DNA from: Enterococcus sp. PF1-24
GTDB lineage: Bacteria; Bacillota; Bacilli; Lactobacillales; Enterococcaceae
Assembly (NCBI RefSeq): GCF_029893325.1
Contig: NZ_JARXWL010000018.1
Coordinates: forward strand, 1-58,195
Length of the DNA: 58,195 nt
Reading direction: 5' to 3'
Positions 35,110-44,499 of this stretch are shown here, piece by piece. Every line of letters starts with the position of its first letter. Positions within the stretch are counted from its first letter, which is position 1. The notes under the pieces were generated by a model, which saw only the letters and a list, made by a program, of their open reading frames with translations, ran no database searches and was not told the origin of the DNA. A program made the translations under genes and the position numbers.

Positions 35110-35365
35110 TAAACATTTCGACGGGAAGAAGTAATTGAAGCGCCGTTTTTAGAGAGTCTGTGGTTGCTGTAAACAGATAACGTAGCTTTGATGAAATGCA
35201 TCCCTGAATGGTTTCGACGAAAGTTTATTTGGTAGTCGAAAACGGAACATGGCCGTTATCCAGTTAAGGTAGTTTATCTTTTTTAGATAAGCTATAAATA
35301 AAAGTGGAACCACGTTCTTGACACGTCTTTTAGAGAAATGCTCTAAAGGACGTGTTTTTTGTGGT
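35110..35365 (+). promoter_or_regulatory. T-box riboswitch, tRNA-Cys specific (cysE-cysS leader)
   Basis: A T-box leader between gltX and cysE. Stem I carries AGAGAGTCTGTGG, and the specifier loop GATGAAATGCATCC holds TGC at 35197-35199, a cysteine codon. The T-box sequence AGTGGAACCACG (35303-35314) pairs with the tRNA acceptor end. The terminator ACACGTC-TTTTAGAG/CTCTAAAG-GACGTGT (about 35321-35355) is followed by six T. Uncharged tRNA-Cys should favour read-through into cysE and cysS. Confidence 0.92.
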
Positions 35366-35404
35366 TTTTAGTAAAGTAAGAGTAATAAAAAGGGAGGAAG
35401 CATT

Positions 35405-35917
35405 ATGGGGTGGTTAAAGCAGAGCATCGAAGTTACGAAAAAAAATGATCCTGCTGCCCGCAGTTCACTGGAGATTATTTTAACTTATCCAGGTTTGCAT
35501 GCTTTATTTTTTCACCGGATTTCACATTTTTTATATCGCCATCATTTATTTTTATTAGCAAAAATTCACGCTCAGTTTTGGCGTTTTTTAACGGGCATCG
35601 AAATTCATCCAGGTGCAAAAATTGATCCGGGAGTTTTTATTGATCATGGCAGTGGCATTGTGATTGGAGAAACCGCCGAAATTGAAACCGGCGTTGTGAT
35701 TTTTCACGGTGTTACCCTTGGAGGCACAGGAAAAGATTGCGGGAAACGCCACCCGACAGTAAAAAGAGGGGCTTTAATTTCAGCCCACGCTCAAATTTTA
35801 GGGCCAATTACAATTGGTGAACGGGCAAAAGTTGGTGCCAGCGCCGTCGTTTTAAAAGACGTTCCCCCTGGCGTAACCGTAGTCGGCATCCCCGCAAAAA
35901 TTGTTAATCATATTTAA
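35405..35917 (+). CDS. cysE: Serine O-acetyltransferase
   Basis: A 170-residue left-handed beta-helix acetyltransferase of the short Gram-positive form. It acetylates serine with acetyl-CoA to O-acetylserine, the carbon donor for cysteine. HPGAKIDPGVFIDHGSGIVIG starts the hexapeptide repeats, and GVTLGGTGKDCGKRHPTV contains the catalytic His region and CoA-binding loop. GGGAGG precedes the ATG. The T-box just upstream makes expression depend on tRNA-Cys charging. Confidence 0.95.
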   Translation: MGWLKQSIEVTKKNDPAARSSLEIILTYPGLHALFFHRISHFLYRHHLFLLAKIHAQFWRFLTGIEIHPGAKIDPGVFIDHGSGIVIGETAEIETGVVIFHGVTLGGTGKDCGKRHPTVKRGALISAHAQILGPITIGERAKVGASAVVLKDVPPGVTVVGIPAKIVNHI

Positions 35918-35941
35918 GAGAAGGAAAAGGAGCAAGCAAGT

Positions 35942-37354
35942 ATGATTCAAATTTATAATACCTTAACCCGCAGTAAAGAAGTTTTTCAACCCCTTGAAGC
36001 CGGCAAAGTGAAAATCTATGTTTGTGGTCCCACCGTTTACAATTATATTCATATCGGTAACGCCAGAAGTACCGTGGCTTTTGATACGATTCGTCGCTAT
36101 TTTGAGTATCGCGGCTATCAAGTGGATTATGTTTCCAATTTCACTGATGTGGATGATAAAATTATTCGGGCTGCCAAAGAGCTAGGAATGACCGCACCAG
36201 AAGTAGCGGAGCGTTTTATCGCGGCTTTTAAAGAAGATACGCAAGCGCTGGCGGTAAAACCAGCGACGGCTAATCCCCGTGTAATGGAGCATATTCCCGA
36301 TATCATTGCGTTCATTCAAGTTTTAATTGAAAAAGGTTTTGCCTATGCTTCCGGTGGCGACGTTTATTATCAAACCCGCAAGTTTAAGGATTATGGTAAA
36401 TTAAGCGACCAATCCATTGATGAATTGGAAGTGGGCGCCAGTCAACGAACTGGTGAGGAGCAACAATTAAAGAAAGACCCTTTAGATTTTGCTTTGTGGA
36501 AAGCGGCTAAAGGCGATGAAATTTCATGGGATTCACCGTGGGGCGCCGGACGTCCAGGTTGGCATATTGAGTGTTCAGTAATGGCGACGAAATTATTAGG
36601 CGATACCATTGATATTCATGGGGGTGGGCAAGATTTAGAGTTTCCCCACCATGAAAATGAAATCGCCCAAAGCGAAGCGAAAACCGGGCATCCTTTTGCC
36701 AATTATTGGATGCACAACGGTTATGTAACGATTGGGGAACAAGATGAAAAAATGAGTAAATCTCTAGGGAATTTCGTAACCGCTCATGAAATGATTCAAA
36801 AAGTGAACCCGCAAGTTTTGCGTTTCTTTATGGCGACTACCCAATATCGTCGGCCAATTCGTTATAGCGAAACAACTTTGCAAGAAGCGGTTGTTAATTT
36901 ACAAAAACTGCAAACGGCTTATGAAAATGCCAATTTCCGCATGACTAGTGCGGTAGCAGAAAATCCTGGCGACCAAGAGCATTTGCAAACTTTAGCTGCC
37001 TTAAAAGCCCGTTTTGAAAAAGAAATGGATGATGATTTTAATACTGCTAACGGTATCACTGTAGTTTATGAGTTAGCGAAATGGTTGAATACTTACGGAG
37101 AAACCGCGGAAGCGTCAGTGGCAGTTTTAACCGCTGGTAGAGAGTTGTTAGCGACGTTGTTAGAAGTATTCGGTATTTATTTTAAAGAAGCCGAATTGTT
37201 AGATGCAGATATCGAAGGCTTGATTGAAGAACGTAATCAAGCCCGTAAAGACAAAAATTTTGCCCGCAGTGATGAAATTCGTGATGAATTGAAAGCGCAA
37301 GGGATTATTTTAGAAGATACACCTCAAGGGGTGCGGTGGAGAAGAGAAGCATGA
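35942..37354 (+). CDS. cysS: Cysteinyl-tRNA synthetase
   Basis: A 470-residue class I synthetase. The zinc-binding [16 protein letters not shown] includes the HIGH motif, and KMSKSLGNF is the KMSKS loop; other zinc ligands lie in HIECSVMA and [15 protein letters not shown]. It is in the cysE operon under the cysteine T-box. The last codons overlap mrnC by ATGA. Confidence 0.97.
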   Translation: MIQIYNTLTRSKEVFQPLEAGKVKIYVCGPTVYNYIHIGNARSTVAFDTIRRYFEYRGYQVDYVSNFTDVDDKIIRAAKELGMTAPEVAERFIAAFKEDTQALAVKPATANPRVMEHIPDIIAFIQVLIEKGFAYASGGDVYYQTRKFKDYGKLSDQSIDELEVGASQRTGEEQQLKKDPLDFALWKAAKGDEISWDSPWGAGRPGWHIECSVMATKLLGDTIDIHGGGQDLEFPHHENEIAQSEAKTGHPFANYWMHNGYVTIGEQDEKMSKSLGNFVTAHEMIQKVNPQVLRFFMATTQYRRPIRYSETTLQEAVVNLQKLQTAYENANFRMTSAVAENPGDQEHLQTLAALKARFEKEMDDDFNTANGITVVYELAKWLNTYGETAEASVAVLTAGRELLATLLEVFGIYFKEAELLDADIEGLIEERNQARKDKNFARSDEIRDELKAQGIILEDTPQGVRWRREA

Positions 37355-37752
37355 GAGATTATCGACAATTAAATGGCTTAGCATTAGCCTATGTAGGAGA
37401 TGCCATTTACGAAATTTATATTCGTGATTATTTGGTGTCAGAAGGTTATACTCAGCCGAATCGCTTGCACAAACAAGCCACTCACTATGTTTCCGCCAAA
37501 GCGCAAGCGGCTTTGATGCAGGACTTATTAGCCGAAGAACTGTTAACCGAAGAAGAAGCCTTGTTTTATAAACGGGGCCGCAATGCCAAAAGCCATACGA
37601 CTGCTAAAAATGCCGACGTAACGACTTATCGGATTGCAACTGGCTTTGAAGCTTTAATGGGATTTTTACACTTAACCAAGCAAGACCAGCGTTTAGAAGA
37701 GTTAGTTGAATGGTGTATTGAGAAAGTAGGGAATGCCAATGGCAGACAATAA
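37351..37752 (+). CDS. mrnC: Mini-ribonuclease 3
   Basis: A 133-residue RNase III catalytic domain without a dsRNA-binding domain, which matures 23S rRNA ends. [17 protein letters not shown] contains the acidic signature, and [10 protein letters not shown] the second catalytic block. The ATG overlaps the cysS stop (ATGA), so the start at 37351 is preferred to an in-frame ATG upstream. It overlaps the start of rlmB by 14 nt, the usual order mrnC-rlmB-yacP. Confidence 0.93.
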   Translation: MRDYRQLNGLALAYVGDAIYEIYIRDYLVSEGYTQPNRLHKQATHYVSAKAQAALMQDLLAEELLTEEEALFYKRGRNAKSHTTAKNADVTTYRIATGFEALMGFLHLTKQDQRLEELVEWCIEKVGNANGRQ

Positions 37753-38608
37753 AAAGCAGTTTCAACAAAAAAAGAAACGCCCTTATCAAAAAAATGATAA
37801 GCCAACCAATCAAAAATTTGCCAGAAAAGAAAAAAGTAAAGTGGTAACACCGGAAGAAGAAGCTTTCTTAGCGGAAAATTTTGCTTTTGGTCATCACGCA
37901 ACAATTGAAGCTTTAAAACAAGGTAAAGGTAACAAACTGTTTATTCAAGAAGATTTGCACGGGGATAAAGTTGAGCTTTTAAAACAATTAGCGAAAGAAC
38001 AAGCGGTGCCGGTAAAATGGGTGCCTAAAGCTAAATTAGAGCAGTGGAGCAATCAAGGGGTTCACCAAGGAGTAGTTTTAGCCACGACACCTTATCGCTA
38101 TTTAGAATTAGCGGAGCTGTTAGAGCAAACCCAAAATGCTGAAAAACCACCGTTCTTCTTGATTTTAGACAGTTTAGAAGACCCCCATAACTTTGGTTCG
38201 ATTTTACGAACCGCCGATGCCAGTGGCGTGGCGGGGGTAATTATTCCGAAACATCGGGCGGTGGGCATTACGCCGGTAGTTACGAAAGCTTCAACCGGGG
38301 CGGTGGAATACGTGCCGATTGCCCGCGTTACGAATTTAAATCAAGCGGTAACGGAATTGAAAAGTGCCGGTTTTTGGATTTTTGGCACCGATATGCAAGG
38401 TACCGATTATCGTAAATGGAACGCACAAGGGCCGATTGCTTTAATTATCGGTAATGAAGGCAAAGGCATGAGCCAAGGTCTGAAAAAAGAAGTTGATGAA
38501 ATGCTAACAATTCCCATGACTGGCCATGTGCAAAGTTTAAACGCCAGCGTGGCGGCTAGTTTGTTAATGTATGAAGCCTTTTATCAACGAGGTGGCGATT
38601 CTTCATGA
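37739..38608 (+). CDS. rlmB: 23S rRNA (guanosine-2'-O-)-methyltransferase RlmB
   Basis: A 289-residue SpoU-family methyltransferase acting on G2251-equivalent. A basic, low-complexity N-terminus (about 40 residues) precedes the substrate-binding domain; SpoU motifs are [23 protein letters not shown] and [15 protein letters not shown], forming the trefoil-knot AdoMet site. The ATG at 37739 is 6 nt after TAGGGA; the ATG at 37733 overlaps that site. It ends overlapping yacP. Confidence 0.93.
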   Translation: MADNKKQFQQKKKRPYQKNDKPTNQKFARKEKSKVVTPEEEAFLAENFAFGHHATIEALKQGKGNKLFIQEDLHGDKVELLKQLAKEQAVPVKWVPKAKLEQWSNQGVHQGVVLATTPYRYLELAELLEQTQNAEKPPFFLILDSLEDPHNFGSILRTADASGVAGVIIPKHRAVGITPVVTKASTGAVEYVPIARVTNLNQAVTELKSAGFWIFGTDMQGTDYRKWNAQGPIALIIGNEGKGMSQGLKKEVDEMLTIPMTGHVQSLNASVAASLLMYEAFYQRGGDSS

Positions 38609-39135
38609 AAAAGCAACTGCTGATTGTGGACGGCTATAATATGATTGGCGCTTGGCCAGAGCTGGTGCAGTTAAAGAAAAAAGAGCTGTTAGAAGATGCC
38701 CGTGATGCCTTATTGCATCGTTTATCCAATTATGCCAAATACGAAGGGCTGGAAATTATCGTAGTTTTTGACGCTCAATTAGTCCCAGGGATTCAGCAAA
38801 ACTATCGGAAATATCAGCTGTCAGTGGTTTTTACCAAAGAAGATGAAACGGCCGATAGTTATATTGAGCGAATTACCGGGGAATACAACAGCTTAACCAC
38901 GCAAGTTACCGTTGCCACTAGCGATTTAGCGGAACAGTGGGTGGTTTTCTCTAAAGGCGCTTTGCGGACTTCTGCTAATGAGCTATACAAAGCGATTTTA
39001 AAGACTGAAGATTATATTCAAAAAGATGTAACAGACCGCCACTTTGACAATTATCGCCGCAATTCCCCTTGGGATGAACAACAGTTAAGTAAATTAGCTG
39101 ATAAATTGCAAGCGATGATGGATGAGAAGGAATAG
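38605..39135 (+). CDS. yacP: YacP/Rae1-type NYN-domain ribonuclease
   Basis: A 176-residue NYN/PIN-like nuclease. The start LLIVDGYNMIGAWPEL has the first catalytic Asp, with others at VVFDAQ and TADSYIE. The Bacillus homologue Rae1 cuts mRNA inside the ribosomal A site. ATGA overlap with rlmB couples translation. It closes the cysE-cysS-mrnC-rlmB-yacP operon. Confidence 0.93.
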   Translation: MKKQLLIVDGYNMIGAWPELVQLKKKELLEDARDALLHRLSNYAKYEGLEIIVVFDAQLVPGIQQNYRKYQLSVVFTKEDETADSYIERITGEYNSLTTQVTVATSDLAEQWVVFSKGALRTSANELYKAILKTEDYIQKDVTDRHFDNYRRNSPWDEQQLSKLADKLQAMMDEKE

Positions 39136-39153
39136 TGGGGTTGATTTGATAGA

Positions 39154-39177
39154 GATAACTCACTTTTTTGAGTTATC
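39154..39177 (+). terminator. Weak hairpin after yacP
   Basis: GATAACTCA/TGAGTTATC, a 9-bp stem with a T-rich loop but no T run after it. A possible 3' end for the upstream operon. Confidence 0.35.
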
Positions 39178-39250
39178 AGCATTGCTAAATCAATAAAAAG
39201 GTTAATGCTTGAAAACTTTTTGATTATTTCCAATGAAAATAAATTGTTTT

Positions 39251-39279
39251 TTGGAAAACTTTATGATAGAATGTATAAT
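39251..39279 (+). promoter_or_regulatory. Promoter of veg
   Basis: TTGGAA at 39251-39256, a 17-nt spacer and TATAAT at 39274-39279. A second TATAAT lies at 39297-39302 without a good -35 partner. Strong veg promoters are usual in Firmicutes. Confidence 0.7.
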
Positions 39280-39321
39280 TTTTTCTAAAAATGTGCTATA
39301 ATGTTGAATGAGGTGAAGTAA

Positions 39322-39567
39322 ATGCCAACAACTTTAGCTACAATTAAAGAAGATTTAGAGTCTCGTATCGGCAGCCAAATTATGTTAGTGGCGCAGACCG
39401 GTAGAAAACGTCAAACAGAACGTAAAGGTATTTTAACAGAAACTTATCCTTCTGTTTTTGTAGTAGATTTAGATCCTGAAGAAAATTCTTTCGAAAGAGT
39501 TTCTTACAGTTATTCTGATATTCTAACTCGCACAGTAGAGATTGAGTTTCTAACTGAAGCAGTATAA
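39322..39567 (+). CDS. veg: Veg family protein
   Basis: An 81-residue cytosolic protein of the Veg family with the conserved core ATIKEDLESRIGSQIMLVAQ and ERKGILTETYPSVFVVDLD. In Bacillus, Veg promotes biofilm gene expression by opposing SinR; the enterococcal role is undefined. GAGGTGA precedes the ATG and a terminator follows directly. Confidence 0.92.
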   Translation: MPTTLATIKEDLESRIGSQIMLVAQTGRKRQTERKGILTETYPSVFVVDLDPEENSFERVSYSYSDILTRTVEIEFLTEAV

Positions 39568-39570
39568 GCA

Positions 39571-39597
39571 AGAACAGGGAAACCTGTTCTTTTTTTG
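39571..39597 (+). terminator. Terminator of veg
   Basis: AGAACAGG/CCTGTTCT with a GAAA loop, followed by seven T. Confidence 0.93.
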
Positions 39598-39620
39598 TAA
39601 AATAAATTAGGAGGTGCCAA

Positions 39621-40073
39621 ATGGAAAAAGTTCTCAAAAGTTTTTTAGAGATGACCACGGTGGAATGGTATCAGATTGTTAAAGAGCGAATCGCAGTTTT
39701 TGTGGTGGAGCAAAATTGTCCTTATCAAGAAGTGGATGAAATTGATTTGCGTGCGTACCATCATTATTATCAAGACGAAAATGGTGAAATCATGGCTTAT
39801 AATCGCCTGTATCAAGGCGCTGATGGCATTTATATCGGGCGAGTGTTAGTTGCCGAAAAATATCGCCGCCAAGGTTTAGCGGAACAGCTAATGGAAGAAA
39901 CGCTAGCAATCGCCGCCGCGAAATTTCCTGATGAAGCGGTATTGTTAAACGGCCAAGTTTATTTGCAAGCTTTTTATGAAAAATTAGGTTTTGTGGCAAT
40001 TTCAGAAGTTTTTTTAGAAGATGATATTCCCCATATTAAAATGCAGTTGGTAAAAAATCCTATCAAAGACTAG
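39621..40073 (+). CDS. GNAT N-acetyltransferase, ElaA-like
   Basis: A 150-residue GCN5-type acyltransferase. Early ELAA-type pattern WYQIVKERIAVFVVEQNCPYQEVDEID, then the acetyl-CoA loop GRVLVAEKYRRQGLAEQLMEE and the LNGQVYLQAFYEKLGF C-terminus. Substrates of the ElaA group are not well defined. GGAGGTG precedes the ATG. Its stop codon lies inside the shared terminator. Confidence 0.88.
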   Translation: MEKVLKSFLEMTTVEWYQIVKERIAVFVVEQNCPYQEVDEIDLRAYHHYYQDENGEIMAYNRLYQGADGIYIGRVLVAEKYRRQGLAEQLMEETLAIAAAKFPDEAVLLNGQVYLQAFYEKLGFVAISEVFLEDDIPHIKMQLVKNPIKD

Positions 40074-40103
40074 TTATGGATAGTCTTTGGTAGGATTTTT
40101 TTG
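40053..40103. terminator. Bidirectional terminator, GNAT gene and mscL
   Basis: AAAAATCCTATCAAAGACTA pairs with TAGTCTTTGGTAGGATTTTT over 20 bp with one G-T wobble and an 8-nt loop. It overlaps the GNAT stop and sits 10 nt from the mscL stop. Confidence 0.9.
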
Positions 40104-40112
40104 TAGTAAAGT

Positions 40113-40511
40113 TTATTTTTCTTTTAATAAATCGCGAATTTCTTTTAAATATTCTTCAGCAGTTGGTTCAGCAACGACTTCTTCAACCGGCTTTTTGTTT
40201 GTGTTACGGGCTTTGTTAGCAGCTTTAACAACGATAAATAAGACAAAACCAGTAATGATAAAGGTAATAATCGCACCAATCACATCACCAAATTTAAAAG
40301 TAACGCCATTCGTAGTGAAATCCAAAACGCCTAAACTACTTTCTAAATCTTTTGCCCCAGTAATTAGCGAAACAATCAAACCGATTAACGGTGTAATCAA
40401 ACCATCTACAATTTTCCCAACAATTGCTGTAAAGGCACCACCAATGACAACCCCAACGGCTAAATCAAGAACGTCGCCTTTCATAATAAACTCTTTAAAT
40501 TCTTTCATCAT
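40113..40511 (-). CDS. mscL: Large-conductance mechanosensitive channel
   Basis: A 132-residue pentameric tension-gated channel, the emergency valve for hypoosmotic shock. N-terminal [21 protein letters not shown] and the first pore helix [20 protein letters not shown] are diagnostic, followed by the periplasmic-side loop, TM2 ([18 protein letters not shown]) and a C-terminal helix. GGAGGG lies 7 nt before the ATG at 40511; the longer upstream frame has no ribosome site. Confidence 0.95.
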   Translation of the reverse strand: MMKEFKEFIMKGDVLDLAVGVVIGGAFTAIVGKIVDGLITPLIGLIVSLITGAKDLESSLGVLDFTTNGVTFKFGDVIGAIITFIITGFVLFIVVKAANKARNTNKKPVEEVVAEPTAEEYLKEIRDLLKEK

Positions 40512-40791
40512 AATAAATCCCTCCAACTTGTTATCTAAATACCTAGTATAACGGAGATAATCAAAAAAATGAAGTGATTTGTTCCTTTTAAATGTTGATA
40601 TTTCTGTAAAAATCACTAATTTTTTCAGAAAAATAGTTTTCGTAGCAAGAGTCGTCGCAAATCCTGAAGCCTGTGCTATAATTAATCAAAGATGTTCTAT
40701 TTTAAGGAGAAAAGCCAGTTGTAGTGGCTGAATGAACTTGGAGAAAAAAAGAACGGTTATCTAAAACACTGAGAATGTGAGGCAGATTTTA

Positions 40792-42060
40792 ATGAGTATA
40801 CAATTGGCACAGGGAGTGAACCTCCATGTTATCGAAACGCAAAAATATAAAACGATTCGTTTTTTTATCCGCTTTACGAATCGCTTAGATAAGGCGACAA
40901 TTACCAAACGAGCGTTGCTAACCAGCTTGATGGAAACCAACAGTTTACACTATCCCGATCAAAAAAAATTAAGCAGTCAGTTAGCAGAATTATATGGAGC
41001 TAATTTCGGCTTAGGTGTGGGTCGCAAAGGCAATTGGCATTGGGTCAATGCTAATTTACACTTAGTTAACAGTAAATATGTCAACGATCCCCAGCTTTTA
41101 CCAGAAGCTGTTGCTTTTTTGAAAGAAATTCTTTTTTATCCTAATTTGCAAGCCGGCAGTTGGGAGCAGCAAACTTTTGATTTGGAAAAAGAAAATTTAA
41201 AGAGTTATTTGGAAAGCTTAAAAGAAGATAAACAAACCTATGCTTCTTTGGCGTTGCAAGAACTTTATTTTTCAGAAGATGAAAATCAAAAAATTCCTAG
41301 CGTCGGACGGATTGAAGACTTAGTTGATTTAACCGCGGCTGATTTAGCGGCTTACTATCAAAAAATGTTGGCGGAAGATCAAGTGGATATTTTTGTGGTA
41401 GGGGACGTAAATACTGCTGAAATCGCTGAGTTAATGGCAACTTTACCTTTTAGCAATCGGGAAATTTTACGACCAGAAGTTTTTTATCATCAAGCAACTA
41501 CCAATATCGTAAAAGAACGGCAAGTCCAAGAGCCAGTCATGCAAGGGAAATTAAACTTGGCCTATAGTACCGAGGTTTATTATGGTGAAGCGCAGCGTTT
41601 TGCCTTGATGGTTTTTAATGGTTTATTTGGTGGCTTTCCTCATTCAAAATTATTTATGAATGTGCGGGAAAAAGCCAGTTTAGCCTATTATGCTTCTAGC
41701 AGCGTCGATACTTTTAGAGGATATTTAAGCGTGCAGACGGGGATTGAAAGTAAAAATCGCCAACGGGTGTTGAAACTAATTGATGAACAATTAGAAAGTC
41801 TGCGTCATGGGGAAATTAGCGAATTAGAGTTGGCGCAAACCAAAGCGATGTTAAGAAACCAATATTTGCTCTCTTTAGATAATGCCCAATCAGCGATTGA
41901 AACCGCCTATCTCAATGCTTGGTTACCCAAAACCGTCATGAGCGATGAAAAATGGTTGGCAGAATTAGAGAAAGTGACCGTGGCAGATGTTCAAAAAATC
42001 GCCAAAAATATTCATTTGCAAGGAATTTTCTTTTTAGATGGGATGGGTGGACATGCGTAA
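40792..42060 (+). CDS. ymfF: M16 peptidase-like protein YmfF, inactive paralogue
   Basis: A 422-residue zinc-peptidase-fold protein without the HxxEH motif: the equivalent stretch reads SLMETNSLHYPDQKKLSSQL. Such forms pair with an active M16 partner, here ymfH, whose start overlaps its end by 8 nt. The pair is linked in Bacillus to EF-P 5-aminopentanol modification and neighbours rodZ and pgsA. GTGAGG is 9 nt before the ATG at 40792. Confidence 0.88.
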   Translation: MSIQLAQGVNLHVIETQKYKTIRFFIRFTNRLDKATITKRALLTSLMETNSLHYPDQKKLSSQLAELYGANFGLGVGRKGNWHWVNANLHLVNSKYVNDPQLLPEAVAFLKEILFYPNLQAGSWEQQTFDLEKENLKSYLESLKEDKQTYASLALQELYFSEDENQKIPSVGRIEDLVDLTAADLAAYYQKMLAEDQVDIFVVGDVNTAEIAELMATLPFSNREILRPEVFYHQATTNIVKERQVQEPVMQGKLNLAYSTEVYYGEAQRFALMVFNGLFGGFPHSKLFMNVREKASLAYYASSSVDTFRGYLSVQTGIESKNRQRVLKLIDEQLESLRHGEISELELAQTKAMLRNQYLLSLDNAQSAIETAYLNAWLPKTVMSDEKWLAELEKVTVADVQKIAKNIHLQGIFFLDGMGGHA

Positions 42061-43345
42061 ACAATATTATCAACAAATCAATGAAGTTTTATATGAAGAA
42101 ACCTTAGCTAATGGCTTAAAAGTCTTTTTATTACCAAAAAATGACTATCATAAAATTTATGGCTTGTTTAGTACCGATTACGGTTCAATCGACAATCAAT
42201 TTGTGCCTTTAGGGGAAAAAGATTTTGTGAAAGTGCCAGACGGAATTGCCCACTTTTTAGAGCATAAGATGTTTGAAAAAGAAGACGGCGATGTTTTTCA
42301 AAAGTTCGGGCAACAAGGGGCGTCAGCTAATGCCTTTACTAGTTTCACCAAGACCAGTTATTTATTTTCAACCACTGATCTTTTAGCCGAAAATTTAACC
42401 ACGCTTTTGGATTTTGTACAAAGTCCGTATTTTACCGAAGAAACCGTGGAAAAAGAAAAAGGCATTATCGGTCAAGAAATTCAAATGTATGAAGATGATC
42501 CTAGTTGGCGTTTATTTTTCGGGATTTTGCAAAATATGTATCCGAAACATCCTTTGCATATTGATATTGCTGGCACGATTGACAGCATTGCCGAAATTAC
42601 CGCCGAAGATTTATATACTTGCTATCGGACTTTTTATCATCCGAGCAACATGACTTTGTTTGTCGTTGGTAATTTTGAGCCAGAAGCACTAATGGCATTA
42701 ATCAAAGAAAACCAAGCCAGCAAGGAATTTGCGGAAGCACCAGCGATTCAGCGCCAATTTCCAACTGAAACGGCGGCTGATGTGATTGCCGAAAGTCAAT
42801 TGCAGCTAGCTGTTACCCGTCCAAAAGCCGTTCTTGGTTTAAAAGGTCTGGATACTTTACCGCAAGAAGGAAAAGCTTTATTGAAATATAGAACAGCTGT
42901 TAGTTTGTTATTGCAATTACTAATAGGAAATACTTCTAGTAATTATTTGGAATTGTATAATCAAGGCTTGATTGATGACAGTTTTGGTTTTGAGTTCAAT
43001 TTAGACCGCGGCTTCCACTTCGCTGATTTCAGTAGCGATACCGATAAACCCGCAGAATTACTAAGCGCTCTTGAAAAAATTATCAAAAACTATCAAACAG
43101 ATGCTGGTTTAACCGTCGAAAATCTTGATTTATTGAAGAAAAAAATGTTAGGGAAATATTTCCAAGCCTTAAATTCTTTAGAGTATATCGCCAATCAGTT
43201 TACCCAAAACTTATTTGACAGTATCACTTTGTTTGATATGCCAACAATTATTCAAGAAATCGAATTTAGCGATATCCTTAAAGTCGCTGAAACCTTTATC
43301 GACCAAGGCGTTTTCAGCCGCTTTACGATTTTACCTAATGATTAA
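42053..43345 (+). CDS. ymfH: M16 metallopeptidase YmfH
   Basis: A 430-residue M16 peptidase with the inverted zinc motif in GIAHFLEHKMFEKEDGD (HxxEH) and downstream EKEKGIIGQEIQMYEDDP, supplying the third zinc ligand. It probably works as a heterodimer with YmfF. The ATG at 42053 follows GGGTGG and overlaps ymfF. In Bacillus it is followed by ymfI-ymfM/rodZ-pgsA; here a TetR module is inserted before rodZ. Confidence 0.92.
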   Translation: MRKQYYQQINEVLYEETLANGLKVFLLPKNDYHKIYGLFSTDYGSIDNQFVPLGEKDFVKVPDGIAHFLEHKMFEKEDGDVFQKFGQQGASANAFTSFTKTSYLFSTTDLLAENLTTLLDFVQSPYFTEETVEKEKGIIGQEIQMYEDDPSWRLFFGILQNMYPKHPLHIDIAGTIDSIAEITAEDLYTCYRTFYHPSNMTLFVVGNFEPEALMALIKENQASKEFAEAPAIQRQFPTETAADVIAESQLQLAVTRPKAVLGLKGLDTLPQEGKALLKYRTAVSLLLQLLIGNTSSNYLELYNQGLIDDSFGFEFNLDRGFHFADFSSDTDKPAELLSALEKIIKNYQTDAGLTVENLDLLKKKMLGKYFQALNSLEYIANQFTQNLFDSITLFDMPTIIQEIEFSDILKVAETFIDQGVFSRFTILPND

Positions 43346-43525
43346 AAAAAGCGGAGTGACTTGTTCTGCACCCGAGTAAAGTGCAAGAATAAATTATAGT
43401 GGCGTTTTTTGCCACGAATTTCTTCTTCACTTTACCGAGTGGTGCAAAGTCACGCAGCTAGATTACAAAAAAGCGAAGTTGAGCTCGTTCAACTCTCGAG
43501 CAAAATGCAAAAATCTTACTAGATA
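43346..43525 (+). repeat. Palindromic repeat cluster E, one unit plus a deleted copy
   Basis: E1 (43347-43466) starts at the ymfH stop. Its outer stem is GTGACTT/AAGTCAC and TGCACC/GGTGCA with a GTTC bulge, base arms are GTAAAGTG/CACTTTAC and the inner tip is GTGGC/GCCAC. E2 (43467-43525) keeps a 5' arm and the terminal CTAGAT but lacks the middle. Plus-strand orientation, as for ymfH. Confidence 0.87.
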
Positions 43526-43527
43526 AT

Positions 43528-43563
43528 CACAAAAGTCAGCTTAAGCAGCTGGCTTTTTTTGTG
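43528..43563 (+). terminator. Terminator before the TetR module
   Basis: CACAAAAGTCAGCT and AGCTGGCTTTTTTTGTG form an imperfect 13-14 bp stem with a T run. It ends transcription from ymfF-ymfH through repeat cluster E. Confidence 0.75.
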
Positions 43564-43569
43564 AAGGGC

Positions 43570-43627
43570 TTGACAAAGAAGTATATAAACTTTATTATGA
43601 ACAAAAAGATATCTTTGTTCATAATAA
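43570..43627 (+). promoter_or_regulatory. Promoter with a large TetR-type palindromic operator
   Basis: TTGACA at 43570-43575, a 17-nt spacer and TATTAT at 43593-43598. A perfect 14-bp inverted repeat TTATTATGAACAAA/TTTGTTCATAATAA (43592-43605 and 43614-43627, 8-nt spacer) overlaps the -10. This is a strong candidate operator for autoregulation by the following TetR gene. Confidence 0.85.
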
Positions 43628-43643
43628 AAAAGAAGGTGATTAA

Positions 43644-44240
43644 ATGGTTAGAGGTCCGAAGGGGTTTAGTGAAGAAGAAATTGAACGTTTAAGGAAAAAG
43701 CTTTGTGTTGCTTGTGAAAAAAGCTGGGGAAAAGTTGGTTATCGCAAAACGACAATTGGGGAATTAACTAAAAACATTGGGATTGCAACAGGTTCATTTT
43801 ATTTGCTTTTTGATTCGAAGGAAGAGTTGTTTTATCAAACCTTTATTCAAGTCCAAGAGCGGTTGCGGCAACGCTGGAAAGAAATGATTGATAGTCAGCG
43901 AAATAAAGCTGGTTTCAAAAACGCCATGAATTGGTTGTATCGGGAATATTACGAGCGGCCATTTCTCTATGATTTTGCTAATCCAGACTTTATTGCTTTG
44001 ATGAATCGCGTGTCTGAAGGTAAACAGGAAGAATTTAAAGACAGCGCCTTAGAGTTTTTAGAATATACGGTAGCGACCGTGCAAATGAAGCTGTTGGTTT
44101 CAAAAGAAAAAGCTTTTGCTGCATTTGGAAGCTTACTTTATACGGTTAGTTTTGCAGAAAATATGGTTTACGATCATTTTGAGATTTTTGATTTTTTACT
44201 AGAAAATACAATTGAAGCAGTTTTTGAGGAGGAAAATTAA
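43644..44240 (+). CDS. TetR-family regulator of a small membrane-protein module
   Basis: A 198-residue repressor. The N-terminal helix-turn-helix is RKTTIGELTKNIGIATGSFYLLFDSKEELF, with a helical ligand domain after it. AAGGTGA precedes the ATG. The next gene starts at the base after its stop. The palindrome at 43592-43627 gives a clear self-regulation hypothesis. The ligand and inducing signal are unknown. The module sits between ymfH and rodZ, which are adjacent in many relatives. Confidence 0.9.
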   Translation: MVRGPKGFSEEEIERLRKKLCVACEKSWGKVGYRKTTIGELTKNIGIATGSFYLLFDSKEELFYQTFIQVQERLRQRWKEMIDSQRNKAGFKNAMNWLYREYYERPFLYDFANPDFIALMNRVSEGKQEEFKDSALEFLEYTVATVQMKLLVSKEKAFAAFGSLLYTVSFAENMVYDHFEIFDFLLENTIEAVFEEEN

Positions 44241-44471
44241 ATGAATATTTTTCAAGAAATTATCAGCATTATTGCTGGTTTAACAAGAGATTTTGCACCT
44301 TTTTTACGTGTCGGCTGGACAGCGGCGCTAATCGTCGGCTTAGTTTTCATTTTTATCGGTTTTATTGCGGAGAAAAATGTTAATCGTCAAACTTTTCAGT
44401 GGGTTTTAGGCGTTTTCGGTGTCCTGATGGTTGTCAGTTCAGGTGCTCAATTAATTTTAAGCTTTATTTAA
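44241..44471 (+). CDS. Small two-TM membrane protein
   Basis: A 76-residue protein with two hydrophobic segments (about residues 23-43 and 52-74). It begins immediately after the TetR stop with GAGGAGG upstream, so it is part of the TetR operon. No family recognised. Regulated small membrane proteins of this kind often serve as exporter or stress-response components, but nothing here proves that. Confidence 0.75.
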   Translation: MNIFQEIISIIAGLTRDFAPFLRVGWTAALIVGLVFIFIGFIAEKNVNRQTFQWVLGVFGVLMVVSSGAQLILSFI

Positions 44472-44499
44472 CAAAATAAAATGAATCGGAGGGAAACTT

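Noticed and set aside
40087-40551. A 154-residue plus-strand reading frame opposite mscL
   Set aside because: It lies entirely over the mscL gene and its terminator, has no ribosome site, and its composition is that of an antisense frame.
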